Notes under the pieces: generated by a model
Database searches by the model: none
The model's input: the letters and a program-made list of their open reading frames with translations, nothing else
What the model was told of the DNA's origin: nothing
Origin: Nautilus pompilius
Lineage: Eukaryota; Mollusca; Cephalopoda; Nautilida; Nautilidae
DNA length: 64,000 bases
NCBI GenBank assembly: GCA_018389105.1
Contig: JACATO010000591.1
Coordinates: 1,846,501 to 1,910,500 of the forward strand
Direction of reading: 5' to 3'
Shown here: piece by piece, positions 1-13,400 of the stretch
How positions within the stretch are numbered: the stretch's first letter is position 1
How the letters are laid out: every line of letters begins with the position of its first letter
Made by a program: the position numbers and the translations under genes

Positions 1-1863
1 TTTTTTTTTTGGCTTTGGAAGAAAATCGCAGTATCCAGAAAAAGTCCACATAAACAAGCTGGTACAGAAAAAAAATGTCTTATCTACAGCCATCCGCCAC
101 CTTATTTGAATTTTATGTCTTGATCCTAAGTTCCCCTGTTTGCTAAATTAGGTAGACGATGTCGTAACAAGCAGAAGGTTGGCTACATTTTTCAGGTAGT
201 ATTACAAAAAGGAACTTTATCATCGCCATTTGTTTGTTTGCTTTGAGTTTTTTCTATATTGTTTGATATTTTGCTTTTTGTTAAAATTCGCCAACAGCTT
301 ATGATTGTAAGGGACTCAATCATCTAAGGGACCCATGTTTACTATCTTTGAACAACAGCAGAGTTATTTAAGCATTCCGAGGATGTTAGACTGACGTTTG
401 TACTTATAAGTTGATTGATTTTGTTAAGAACTAATACAGGCACCGGTGGCGTTAACTAGTAATGGCAGACGTTCATACATATTGTTCATGGTTAACTAAA
501 AAATTACGGAATTTCTGTACTGTTTTCCTAGTTTTAGTCACAACAATTCAGTTTTTATCGAGAGACTTCATTTAACCTTCAATGACTGGATACATTTTTT
601 TTCCAAGTTATTCTCATCCCCTTTGTTTTTAGTTTTACGGACCAACAGCATTTCACTAATTACCAGTAACAAAGACGGGCCATCTTTAGTGAACTAAAAG
701 AGAATATAAGTAGCCTCCCCTTCCGAGGCGAACCGGAAGTATACATAAATTCTGCCGTTTTTTCAGGTATTTAATTCTGTGTAGGATTTTTATTAATAAA
801 TAAGACTTCGTGTTTGTCGTTACAGTATCCACGGCCTGGAGCCATTAACACATTTAAGAAATATGTTATTAAGGAGAGTATATTTCTCTCTCCATTTTTA
901 CCCTTCCATGTTAAGTACGGCTCCCTAGACGCCATCGTGACCGCAAGCCTCCATCTGAAACGATGGAACAGTTTGTTGTTAGGGATTTTACGGAATTCCA
1001 AAATCCTAACTTTTTTATATACATAATTTTTTGATGTATAATTTAGAGGGGTTACATAATCACACTCTAGTTACTGACTACATATCAGTTTTTACCAAAT
1101 ATGTCGCTGACCCGTTAACCAAAATTAATTTAATGTTTATTTTTGGTTTTCTCTAAATAGGAATGACCCCCTCCTTGACCCCTATATACTGATAATTGGC
1201 AAAAGGTTCCTTGCTGTGGTGTACAGGGGATTAAGATTTTACCGTTAACTGTGTGGAGCTTCATATGACTGGGTTACCACTTGTTATGTTTTTAAGGTAA
1301 ATTAGGACACAATTTAGAGGATCTTAGAGTCATCTGATATGATCTTCATCCTCCATCACTATAAGAGGGCCCTAGAGAATAGTAATATCGTTCATATGAG
1401 ACGGCGTTAGAGTTAATATTTGCTAGTTAGGAAAGGAAAATACATTTTTGGTCTTGGACTGTTTCAGTGAAAATGTATCTTTAACAGAATTTAGACAACC
1501 ATTTGAAAATGTATTTATATTTGCATTTAAATACTTTTTCAATTTAAAGCTCTGGTTTTTTTTTTGCATTATTATCGAGTATTACTCGGCTGTGAAATTC
1601 TATTACTATACAGGCCTAATATCCCCGAACGTAGAGCGGTCGCAAATAGTTTTACCTGCATAATGATGCATATGCATCATAACGTAAATTTAGATGCCTA
1701 AACTGAGGATTTTTAGCTACACCTGGTGCAGGTGGAAGGAAAGTGAGAAAGAGAAAAGCAGGGGATTTAGCCAACCTGGCAGGTTAAATGAATAACTTAT
1801 ACCACAGAAAATACTACATCAGCCATAGCACAGAAAGAAAGAAGAAGAAAAAACACTTTCAGT
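1..1863. other. No gene recognised
   Basis: AT-rich; frames up to about 75 codons in either direction show no family motif or splice structure. Begins with a T run at the window edge. Confidence 0.6.
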
Positions 1864-2398
1864 TGTTCCAAACAGTGAAGTGACTGCAAATGCAGACGAC
1901 AGCTGGGTTGGTTGTGTATGTGCGGGGAAAGCATCAGTTCTTAACCATTTAACGGTTGAAGTACAGGATTTCGTTGCAAAGACGAAATGTGATAATTTGT
2001 TAGGCAGCGCTGTTCGAGAAGTTCTAGAAGCTGGGTTGTGTGGTATGATATTGTTAGCTTATATAGCTCACGAAGTGCCACAGTTGCTGCCTACTTTGTG
2101 GATAAAGATGAAAATCCAACAGACCATCTTATTCAAGTCAAAGTGGTTGAGGCAACTGGTGAGTCTCTTGCTCAAGAAATCCTCTCATTTATTGCATAGA
2201 ACATCATCAACAGAAATATTATAAGAATCTAGACATATGGCAGTGCTTCCGGCGATCTTGGGAGCATACGTGTGTCTGTTTAGCTACAGCCATGAGCTCT
2301 GCAAGGCTCCGGATGATTTGTCGGTAACTGCGGCTAATATTCTTCAGCCCATCTGCGCCAAACCCGTGGGCAGCGCGACCAGAACGGCGGACCAGTAG
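1864..2398 (+). pseudogene. Coding-like relic of unknown family
   Basis: An open frame (1880-2224) reads VEVQDFVAKTKCDNLLGSAV and then changes: in the next frame TVAAYFVDKDENPTDHLIQV continues to KVVEATGESLAQEIL before a stop. A third frame from 2237 gives a 53-residue peptide (SHELCKAPDDLSVTAANILQ). The composition looks like real coding sequence with a frameshift near 2085. I cannot name the family. Confidence 0.35.
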
Positions 2399-4139
2399 AG
2401 GCCCTCAGAGTTAGCATCGCCACCAAGGACGTGACAGAGATACGCTCACTAAAGTATCGGGTCTTCTCCCAACCACACTTCGTTTAGATTTCATTCTTCC
2501 ATCCGTGTTTTCGATAAAAAAAAAATTTTTCATAGAAATGAAGATGATAAGGGAGATCTTGTGGGGAAAAAGAACTAAACCAGATGTTTCAAGAGCCGTC
2601 GGGACACCGAAACTAACTGACAAAACTCTACAGATGGTTAGGATCCGAAAGAGGTCTTTGTCTCACACCGGTGCCGACGTGACAGAGATGCAGCTGGCAC
2701 CATACACTAAACTTCACCGCCCTCTCAAAGTACCTGGGCGGGAGGGGGGGGAAATAAAAATCCTGGCACAACAGTACATTTAACAACGCATTTATCCTAT
2801 AAAAGGAAATTCGCTTCTGTCTTAGATTTTCTTTTAGCCAGAAATCCGTGACAAAATAGCAAACACTGGAACTGCTCGCACCATCCCTGGATGTGTGAAA
2901 TGTATCCAACTGAACCTCTATCGGCCGCTCCGTCTCATGTTGAAATAAGTAGTTCGCACATAAAAGAATGATGTCGCACGAAGCATCATCACGAACAGAC
3001 TATAACTTTAACAGTGGCAGACAGTCTACTATCGAGGGCTGCCTCACTGGGTGCAAAGATGAAAGAAATCTTTGCAAAGTAAAGTTTGTTAAATTTTACT
3101 GCAAAAGCTGCACGGCCAACGAACGGTTTGTTGCTCTAATGCTAGCAGCGTAGAGAAAGATCTAACTGACAGTATTTGTCCTGAAGACCTAGTTACAATG
3201 GGGACTGATATCAAGCATAGGCGTGTTGAAGTTCTGAACATCGTATGACTCATATTCTAGAACAGAATCTACCGCTGTTTTGTGCCAATCAAGTTTTTCC
3301 AGTTTTCACTTTGATAATTGCTTTTGTCTGACATGTGCAGGAGGATCAGATGGTCCACAGGTGCCCGCCCTTTATCGTTTGTTTGTTGTCCGAGAATAGG
3401 TCGAGATTAATTTTGCGTTTATATTTCTCAATACCCTAATAAAGCCTTTCCCGAATTTCTTTGGCCCTTCTCAATAATTTGCCATCTAGAGCATTTCTGA
3501 GCTCTGAGCGGTTCGCGATGTCAGCCCCTTTAGAGCGCACAAAATGGGGTCTTGTTTCCTGTTACGGAGGACGACGACGCCTGCTCTTCAGAGAAGGGCC
3601 GACTTCACAGAAACCCCCCCATTAATTAAATAAACTTAAATAAAGGGCTTTTTTGGCGAGGTAGGTAATGAAATCCGTAGGTGGGGAGTTCTGTGTCCTG
3701 CTTGTCGTCCATAACGGAACGAAATCTTTTAAAATATTAGATTAATTTCTTTTTGTCTTGATGATGGATTCTGTGAAGACATCTTGGAGCACCTGGAATT
3801 TCATTACCGGAAACAAACGACACCGAAGTGAAAACAGTAAAATAAATTCTGAGAACCAGAACAAACACAAGGGAAAGTGACCCCTTCCGTCGACGGCGGG
3901 CTGCCAGACTTCGCAATTGAAGCTCATCCCTACGTTCTCTTGCCTGTGTTCAGCACAAAACCGCACAGTTTAACTCAAATTCGGGTCTTAAGATCTCCGA
4001 ACAGCATCGAGTTCCACTCACTTATGAAATCCCTTCCTCAGATCCAATAATAATGTACAACTTATTCCCTAAAAATAACTCGTTTACCGAAAAGAAAAAC
4101 AAAAACACGAGAGAGATGGAGAGATGCTGTTTGTATGGT
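2399..4139. other. No gene recognised upstream of TFE
   Basis: Mixed composition with several frames of 60-95 codons on both strands (for example 2505-2783 and 2909-2628), none with recognisable motifs. It may contain distal promoter sequence or old repeats. Confidence 0.5.
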
Positions 4140-4231
4140 GGGACTTTCCCCGAGAATGACGACACATCTAAATAAAGCAACAGAAATCACGTGTAACAAA
4201 CCAGCCAATCGGAGCGCAAGCGCTGACGTCG
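4140..4231 (+). promoter_or_regulatory. TFE proximal promoter with four recognisable sites
   Basis: Within 150 bp upstream of the start codon lie a perfect kappaB-type decamer GGGACTTTCC (4140-4149), an E-box/M-box TCACGTG (CACGTG at 4188-4193), a CCAAT box (4205-4209) and a CRE-like TGACGTCG (4224-4231). No TATA box is evident. CACGTG is the binding site of the encoded family, so autoregulation is plausible, as described for TFEB. The kappaB and CRE-like sites suggest immune and cAMP/stress input. All are sequence matches only. Confidence 0.55.
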
Positions 4232-4286
4232 CGCGCGACAGCGAGAGAGAGAGAGAGACTCGCTCGAGTTGCGTAAAAAAGAAAAC

Positions 4287-4429
4287 ATGGATGAACTCTC
4301 CGATCTGTCCATGATAACTGGCATGCAAGACTCCGGAGTGGTGTTCGATTGGGAATTCCTGATGAGCCCAGAAGTCGAGACGGAGACAGAGCCGTTTTAC
4401 GAACTCAAGAGCAAGATCGTGGTCGGGAG
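4287..4429 (+). CDS. TFE/MITF: TFE exon 1 (start exon)
   Basis: ATG at 4287 in context AAAACATGG. It encodes 47 residues plus two bases of a split codon and ends at donor GTAAGA. The peptide contains MQDSGVV and, near its end, EPFYELKSK, matching the conserved SGIV...SFYELKS segment of TFE3/MITF-A first exons. The split AG pairs with T of exon 2, or with C of the candidate exon at 29053, and gives serine either way. A GA/GT-rich simple tract follows directly in the intron. Confidence 0.9.
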
Positions 4430-7400
4430 GTAAGAGAGAGAGAGAGGGAGGGGGTGTGTGTGTGTGGGTGGGCGGGTGACGTAGAGGCGGCATTCCGACC
4501 GACCGCCCGCGTCCCCTTCCCAGTCCCCTTCGGGTTACGTACGATTATTAGGTGGAGTTCCCCACCCGAGGAGGAAGAAAGCCGGGCCTTCCACCCTCCT
4601 CCGTCACCACCGGTCGGGAGGGTAAATAGCGATAATAGGCCTGCTGTTGCGTGTGAGTGTGTAGCGATGGCGGACGGAGCCAGCAGCACCCTTCCGAGGG
4701 GGGGGGGTGGCGGACTCGCTGGTTGGTCTCAGCTCCCTCGGGTCTCGTCCGTTGCTCTATGAAAGAAATCCCCGCTTGTCCCGGGTTTGAGGGATTTCGT
4801 CGCCCTTCTGGAGCCGTCAGCAGGGATGTTCAAACGAAGTCCGGCTGAAAGTAGCATCGCCGTAATGGTATCTGAGCTGGGTTTCATTTGAACGTCCCTT
4901 GTACGATTGCCCGGATTCCGGTGCCCCCCCCCACCCACCCAGATCAGCCTCACGATTTCGCCCACAGTTTCAAACTAAGTGAACGAAGGTATCTTCACTT
5001 GCCCAGATTTCACGCTTATTCTACTCCGGACGTTCAAATGAAACCCGGCCGAAAATAGTGTCACGGTTGTGGTATCCAGCCGAGTTTCATTTGAACGTCT
5101 TTATTAATAATAAATACTAACTAACACTTTGTCAGCTAGTAATAATATTTGCGTTTTTAAAAGCTACTGTCCTTCTGTCCAGTCATCTACTTTACCTCTG
5201 CCGTTTTCATTACCTCTTTTGCTGGTAGGAGGAGATGTGTGTCCTGAAGTGCTGTTAAATTCTGAAAAATTAACACTTCCTACTCCTGTTTTTCATAATT
5301 GTTTACTAATTTCGGTAATGAACCCAGTTCTGCTAAGTTTGTAATAACCCTGACAGAAACACAACTTTGCCTAAAAAATAAAAAAAAAATATATATATAT
5401 AAAACCAGATGATGAGAGAATCTTAAAAAGCCTAAGATACGACGACAAAACCTGTAATATTTCTCTCAGTGGAAGTAGATATGAATGATGAAATAAATGA
5501 TCTCACCTATGTTATTTTCTGTGCAGGATGATGCTTCTAATCTATTTTAGTACCAGACAGCACTGACTAGAAAAATCAATCTTTTTTAAAAATATTCATT
5601 TTACACTATGTGTTTATTCTATCAGAATAATCTGTAAATTGCTTGTTCTATGCAGGGTAGCATTTTCTTGTAGAGCTTAGCACCCAGCAACTAAACACTT
5701 CCTTAAAATCTATAATACCACTGATGTACAATTTAGAAATACTTTTTAGATGGAAATTAACTTGATAATAGCTGGATTTATCTCTAATTATTTAATATAT
5801 GTATGCTAGTTACTGTTCATTATGCCCCTCAGTGCTATCTATTTAATTGGAGGTAATTTTTTTTATTAGAATTAACACTTTAATTACTTTAAGCTGGATT
5901 TTTCTGGTCTACATTGTCTAGACCATAGTATCTCACTAAGTATAATAAAATATAAGCTAATACAAGTGAATAAACTAATACTTACATTTTTTTTAATGTA
6001 CACTGTGCTAATGTAAATCTAGCCTCATTTATTATAATTACAGTTGACTTGGTTAATGTATTGGAAGTAGACAGGCTAGTCTGATTTTAAAAGGTTTTTT
6101 TGTTTTTTAATGGTTATGAGAGTTTATTGCTTGAGTTAATAAATTTTACTTTATAATGTATAAAAAATTCCTATGATTTTACTAAAAGATCTACAGTAAT
6201 CAGTCTTGCATACCAAATTTCATCAGTGATACTTCACAAGAGCCTATCAACACATTAACAGTTTCTGTGGTAGTCAATTCTTATAGGCAGGGAGAAAAGA
6301 TAATAACTACAATAGGAAATGATGCAATATATTTTAGACATTTCATAAAAAATTACACCATGACCATCTCCTTGTCGTGCTTATGCTTAAATGTGGATTT
6401 TTAACTGCTATTTTTCATTTAGTGACAAGATTGCTAGTGGATTTGTAAACTTGAGATTTTAGCACCTATTCTATGTCTGTGGTTTTAAGTATCAAGGGAT
6501 AATGGACCATAATATTTGAGATTGATTACGTGCATTTTGTTATACAATACTTTTTTTGGTTGTTTTGTATATATATATTTAGTGATTATGTGTAATGGAT
6601 AAATACATCAAAAGAAAGATCACTCTGGTTGATCACCCTTGACTTCTGTCAAAGACAAGAAAGTTGATAATATGTTGTTCAGACGCTGTGTAAAAGATTA
6701 TATTGAGAAGAAAGTTCAGCATGGTCAGAGGACATATTCCATGAATTTACTGCCCTGACATGCAATTTAAATTAAAAACAGTTATTTGAGGTTTGTATGC
6801 TGCATTTTAATACATAAGCTGTTAGATCACTCAACTGGTATTCTTGTTCTCTAGGACTATTAGTTTTAGGTATCAGTTTTTCTTTGAGATTTTTAACATC
6901 AAAGAGCTAACCATGTTGAACAAACAGTAGCCTTCTTGGCTTTGACAGAAAAATGCCCATAGATCATCAACAACAGCGACATTAGACATACATAACTATA
7001 TTAAGCACATTGCTGAAATTGGTATATGTATGTGCATTAAAATTGTAATATATTTTAAATTGCATATATCTTTCATATGCTGATATTTATATATCTAGGC
7101 CCAGCATAGATTTGATTAGCTGATTCTCCACATAATTTTTTTGTACAAGTTTTAGAACCTGAAATTCAGTAATTTAGATGGAACTAACTGCAGGATTTTT
7201 CATTCTTTAAAATCTCTATATGTTAATGGTAATCAGTTTTAGTTTCTTTCTTTTTTTTATTAGGTCATTTAAATGCAGGATAAAGATTAGTGTAACTACA
7301 TGGGTCCTTTCTGGCAAAACCTAAATAATTGAACTATGAAAAGAAATCAGATTAATGTTCTAGAAGTATCACTACTGGGCTTAAAGTTTCAAAACTTTGC

Positions 7401-10400
7401 AAATGACTGCATGCATTATCAAATCTTGGACTTAGACAGTATAGATTGAGTGTAAACACAAATGTGGACAATTAAGTGATTATAGATTGGGGGGAAATGC
7501 ATTATATACACCGAGAGACCTAGCACATGCAGACTTAATGTAGGACAGCACTTGGCACAACAAATCAGAACACTTGAAGGTTCTATGATTTCAGACACGG
7601 TGGTTAAACAGCTTAAAATTTGAACATCTGGTTAGCTGCTTTGGAAGTTTTCATAATATAAACAGTGTAGGAGAACTTAGACGATCACACTGGAGAGATT
7701 TTTTCCAGAAATATGGATGTTTTGTGGTGGTACAGTCAGCTGGAGCCAGTAAACTTTTTGTGAGCATTAATTTCACTTTGAATGCTTTATTTTCCTGTTT
7801 TTCAAACTTGTAATTCTTTGCAAGTAATGTTTTAGAGAGTTTGTTTTTGTAAGTAAAATATAATTTAGTAACATTGCAATTCTGAATTATTTACATTTAT
7901 CAGTTTATTTTTAATAGAATGGATCCTCTACCTAAACATTTTTAAAAAAATTTACTTAGATTTGTAATAACAGATAGACCGATTCTTAAGACTGGAATGT
8001 TAAGATGTTAATGTGGAACGGCAGCTATTAAAGCTTTTGATTAATCGTTTCAGAGTTTCAAACTTAAGAACTTTATATACGCAAGGTATCTTGTCAGTCC
8101 AGTATTTTTTTTTTTTTTTTTTGGCAGATTGATTACTATAGAAATATGTTGCTTCAGAGTTCTAAAAAATGGTTTTTTATTCCTTGTCATAAGGAACTTG
8201 CAAACTGTAGTTTTGATTTCTCTTAATTTTTGTCTTGCAAAAGGAAACAAATAGATAATACACTGCTATTGTTATAAGGGTCGGTATACAAAAGATTTTG
8301 TTACAGCAAATTAATCAAATTTTAAAATCAGTTCACTATAGTAGTTTGTTTGTGTTATTAGCCTTCATCTTCAGAGAGAAAGAGCAAGCCTGTACCTGGT
8401 ATATCATCTGCATGTGTGTGTGTGTGTGTGTGAGAGGCCAACTGATGTAACAAGTGCAGCTCCTTGTTTTTGAAATAAGTTCTAGCAAAGAATGATTTGT
8501 GCTATATCTTACCTAAGTTTGTACAATAAGAGAAGACACTATTAATTTATTTACAAAATTTTGTTGGAAATAAAATTCATTCTCCAACTTTTTGTTTTTT
8601 ACATTTTCCTGTATGAAAAAACAAAACAAATTTAAGCAATGGGTAGGTATGATGACTCAGTCATTATATATAATTATGAAAAAAATCTGTACAGGTCTGA
8701 ATGTTATAGGGTGTTTGGGAAACGACAGAGTTACACCCCTGACTATTTAACCAAAACTGTCATTGGGCATAAATTAAAGAAAGACAGAAGTAAAAGATGA
8801 AGTGACTGGATAGTTTGTGATGCATGTTTGGATATTATCAACTATTATTAACTTACTGCACTTGTTAGCATCCATGGTTTGCTAGCAGTGCCATGTTTAC
8901 TAGCTCTAATCAAAACATTCATCACAAGACATCGACAGGCTCCTTTCTTCTGAGGATTTTGTCTCAGTCTATCCAGTCTTATATTAGATTTTTAAACATT
9001 AGAAAGTATTTTGTATATTTAATATTTTTATTTATTCACTTATGGTTAGTTTTTTTTTCTTAAATCTTTTTATTTTGTTTAACTTTCATATTAATGACAG
9101 ATCCACTTGGTAATTAATAGTATTTATTTACCTTCTATTGCAAATATTTCAATTCATTTTTACATACTGGTTTTAATGCTAGATCTTAACACATACATAC
9201 TCTGTCAAATTAATAATATTACTTTTTATAATTTTCTAATCTGCTTTTAAGGAAAACTTTATCTAAATGATTAAATATTGACTTGGAGATCCATTTTTGG
9301 TAAAATAACTTGTGTAAACAAGCCATTTGTTTCCTTACATGTTAATGTAAAAAATAACCTGTTGTGGCCACTTGATGTCAAAGGTTCATGTATAGAATTT
9401 TGTTGTTGTTGTTTTGTTTTATGTATTTTCCTTTAAGCTATGCTCTTCAAACTAACCTAATACAAACATTTTAACTGCTACTTCCTGGGGATAAGATATA
9501 TATATATGTGGGGGTGTAGAGAATTGTGGGTAATTATGCTTTTCTCTGGAAAGATTAAAGTCCAAAAAGTAGCTAGTATGACCTTGTAACTCCATTTGAA
9601 AGATATTCACAAAATCTGCCTGTACAGAATACCTTTGCAGTATAGAATATGTAACCTGACTACTATGTTGCTCTAACTCTGAATGAAATTTTATCTGTAC
9701 TGCACCCCTTTAATGACTGATATGAGAACTAGAAGATTGTGTATACATGGTATTTAAAGGATATTAAACTAGCTTGAAAGTAAATAGGGCATAATGATGG
9801 TTCTTTTTAGTACTTATGCACTTTATACCAATCATTAAAGATAATATTCTGTCTGATGTTAGTCTTTAGTCCCACTTTTCAAAATTTACGCTATAGCCAT
9901 ACTGTTTAGAAGTCTTATTACAATATATAGTTAGCTGTCCTTACACTACACAATGTGGTCTTTCAAGCAGTTATTGTTGTTGCAAACATTGGTTTCCCTT
10001 TATTTTTATGGTACTGGTTAAACTTCAAATTAGTACAAAGATTACAGCATTGATAGAAATGTGTAGGCACTGGGATGACCTATTTTGGGTCACTTGGTAT
10101 ATATTGGTTACAAGGACACCCCCCCCCCATTGCTTCAGTGTTAGGTTAGTAAATAAATGTAGCCATTAACTTGTTTTTCAATTAAATGTCTGCTTATTGT
10201 AGAATAATTAAAGCCTAAAAAGGTAATTGTAGATCAGTGACATTTTACAGGCCAGTACAGTGTAGCTGAGTGTGTGGAGTGAATTGTATTGTGCAAACTT
10301 GTAGACGGAGAGTTGAGACTCTGGGTGACTGGTGTGTTGGGAGTAGGATAGGACCAGCTTTATAGTAAAACAGGACTTAATTAATCTATCTATTCATGAG

Positions 10401-13400
10401 AAAATATTAGATTTTATAAAGACACTTTTAGAAAAAGAATTTTGCAATTTTTCATAGCTAGGGAAAACTACACATTTATATTCTGATAAAATTATTTGTC
10501 TGGTTGGTTTTTATTGTTTCTATTAGAGTTATCTCCCCTCATCTGCTACACACCAAAATCATTAGTCAGATTTTTTAAGTATTACCTTTTGTAAGAACAA
10601 AAGCTAAAAAAAGAAAGAAAATGATAAACCCATTAATAATTGAGGAACTGTATAGTCTGAGTATACTATTCTCATTGATGGTATTAAATTGTCTTTAAGA
10701 CATGTACATGTCACTATATGAAAATAGATACAGAATCGCTGAACAGTGTTACAAGGTTTTAAATTAGATTCTGATTTCCTGATATCATAATGAATAGCTG
10801 GAGTACAATGCAGTTTCTTGTTATATCAGAAAATATGATTAAGAATAATTTAAAGAAGTCACCCCTATAGTTATTTAAAAATATCTTTTCATTGGATCAA
10901 ATACTAAAACTGGTAAAAACTTTTCTTATTTCCAGAAAAGCTATCCAAGGGCAACACATCTGATTATGTATATGAGATAATTACCACTTTTTTAGATTTC
11001 TGTCTGTGAAGCATGCTGTCTTGGAAAACATAATAAAAGCCCACGTTTAATTTATATAATTAATCTTAGAATATTTATTTATAATCTTTTAATATTGTTT
11101 TTCTTTTTTATCTTTTATCTTGACACAAATCCTGAAATTATCGGGTGGGGAATAAAATATTTGTACAAGTTGGACCTAAATAAAATTCAAGAAATTCTAG
11201 CCACATTAATAGTTTAATCTTATTTGTTAGTTTCTTTAGGTATATTTTGTTACCTGTAATATTTAAACATCATTTTTAGAGGAAAATATTTGGGCAATCA
11301 TGCCACTTCTTGACTGAATCTCACTTTTTTATTGTTCACTATATTTATTGGTTTACAAAACTATGCAATTTTCTTAGTCTATTTTTATCTTTAAAATTAA
11401 TTAAATGTCAAATGTAATTTAAAAGCTACAAATTTTTTTTGTTTTGTACATTAAAAAAAATTCTGTTGTTGTGAATATTTCATCTTGATTTTTCTTTCTT
11501 TATTTTTTGTTTGTTTCTTTCTGAAATATGTTACTCTTGTTTGTGCTCTAGCCAAACACCGGTGTTGTCACATTATTTTGTATTTATAAACAGTAATATG
11601 ATATGAGGGGAAACAACACAAAACATCATTTCCAGTGAGTAATTTGATCTTTGACATGTAACCAAGGTTTACATAGCTTTCTTGGAATGCCAAACACAGG
11701 AGCAGGATCTAATTCATCCTTGCTTTCTAAAAACTAGTTTAGTAAAAGGAATCAGGTTGATTTTGAGTGAAAACATCTAGAGGCACTACATTTGAAAACT
11801 ATCAATTAAAAAAAAACTCTGTGAAGATCACTGCGTGCACTTACACATTAAGAAAAAAACATCAGATATTGTTGCTAATGTTCTTAATTTAAATATTGCT
11901 TTAATGAATGGAAAAATGTAAATAGCCTTACATTTCCTGGTTAGTTTTCTTAAAACTATTTTTCTGTATTATAAAGTATATCTAAAGATAATTATAATAC
12001 AGTGCCCTGCCTTAATAATTTGGTCACCTGTTGTTATTGCACCATCAGCAGTTTATTATGGAAAATCTCAAATAACGACACAAAAGAATTTTTTAAAAAA
12101 TAAATGTATTACCCTATTTAGCATTAAATTAATGGAATTTTATATATATCATGTTGATCCAGTTATCTCATACTTTTAAGAAAGCTTTCTTTCTTTCTAT
12201 CCTATTGGCAGGATTTCGATAGATTGTTCTGAGCTCCCATAGGTGCTCAATTAGATCCATTTTGGCTTTTGGGTACATAGGGAAGAAGTTAAATTCTTTT
12301 CTCTTCCAGATTGGTCTTTTAAAGAATATGGTAATTGAATCTTAGTATGCTTAGTTGGCACAATTGCAGATGTCTTTAAAATGGCAATATACTTGGCAAA
12401 ATTTAAACATCCTGTCTTTCCACCATGCCAGATTGCAGCCCATACCATGATAATGCTGCTTCTATGCTTGACCTTGGTTTGTTCATTAAACCTGCAAACC
12501 AAGGTGCAACCTGCCAATGTGAATCTTTATTCTGAGTAATGGTGTTTTCATCATAGTGTCGTTATCTGGATTGTTTCTGTTGCTGGGTGATGTCAACAAA
12601 AGAATCTTTGTGGCTAGTAATGACACGTTCTTGTTATGGTGTCACTGTTGAAAGACTCTGGTCACTTTGCCAGAGCAGGGACATCTATTTTGCTGAACTT
12701 CATGATAACATCTGCCTATACTTAGATGTAGCAGTCTCTCATTGATTTTGACCACACTTTGAATGGCCTTTAATACACTTGTTGATAAACAGAAATATCG
12801 CAAAAGCAAATTATTTTTGTCAAGGTGATAGTGCACACTGATTATCTTCCCACCTAGCTGTCCAGACATATCTATATAATTGCACTCACTATGTAAATTT
12901 TGTTTAGAAACCTTCCTTTATGGAGGTAGCCAAATTAATATTGCAGAGTATATTTTTTACATGTATAAATATATAATAGAGCTACAAAAAAAGTATAATG
13001 TACCATTATTTCTTGTGATACAAATATCCACTTCATGGAATTTTGATTAGTAGAAATGTTAAATTGTGACCACAAAATTTGCAGTACAGAATGTAAATTT
13101 GCATCTCAAAATTTTACATTTTTGGAGGATATATGAAAATATAGTATACACTGTACTTGTACTGTTGTAGCATGCATTTGATACTGTGCGGGGCTGTGCA
13201 TTTTGCATACTTAGGCCTTCATTTTGATTTTGTCAAATGCTTGGCTCTCAGTGTTTTGGTTACACTCTCTTAGATCTTACACTTTCAAGATTATGCAGCA
13301 ATTTACCCTTCTGCGAGATGTCTGGAAAGAGGCCAGTAATTGCAAGTGGTAGCAGTAGTCCTAAAAGAGCTCGTAAAGCAATTACCTTGGACATATCAAA

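Larger units (their letters stand above)
5110..11999 (+). other. TFE intron 1, first part
   Basis: AT-rich non-coding sequence with no ORF above 66 codons. It contains the (GT)n run at 8413 and the imperfect inverted repeat at 6625-6972; nothing else recognised. Confidence 0.7.

Noticed and set aside
4062-4493. 143-codon minus-strand ORF over TFE exon 1
   Set aside because: Shadow frame across GA/GT tracts, antisense to a confirmed exon and promoter; no motif.
4349-4762. 137-codon + strand ORF after TFE exon 1
   Set aside because: Wrong frame over exon 1 and simple repeats; the splice donor at 4430 ends the coding part.
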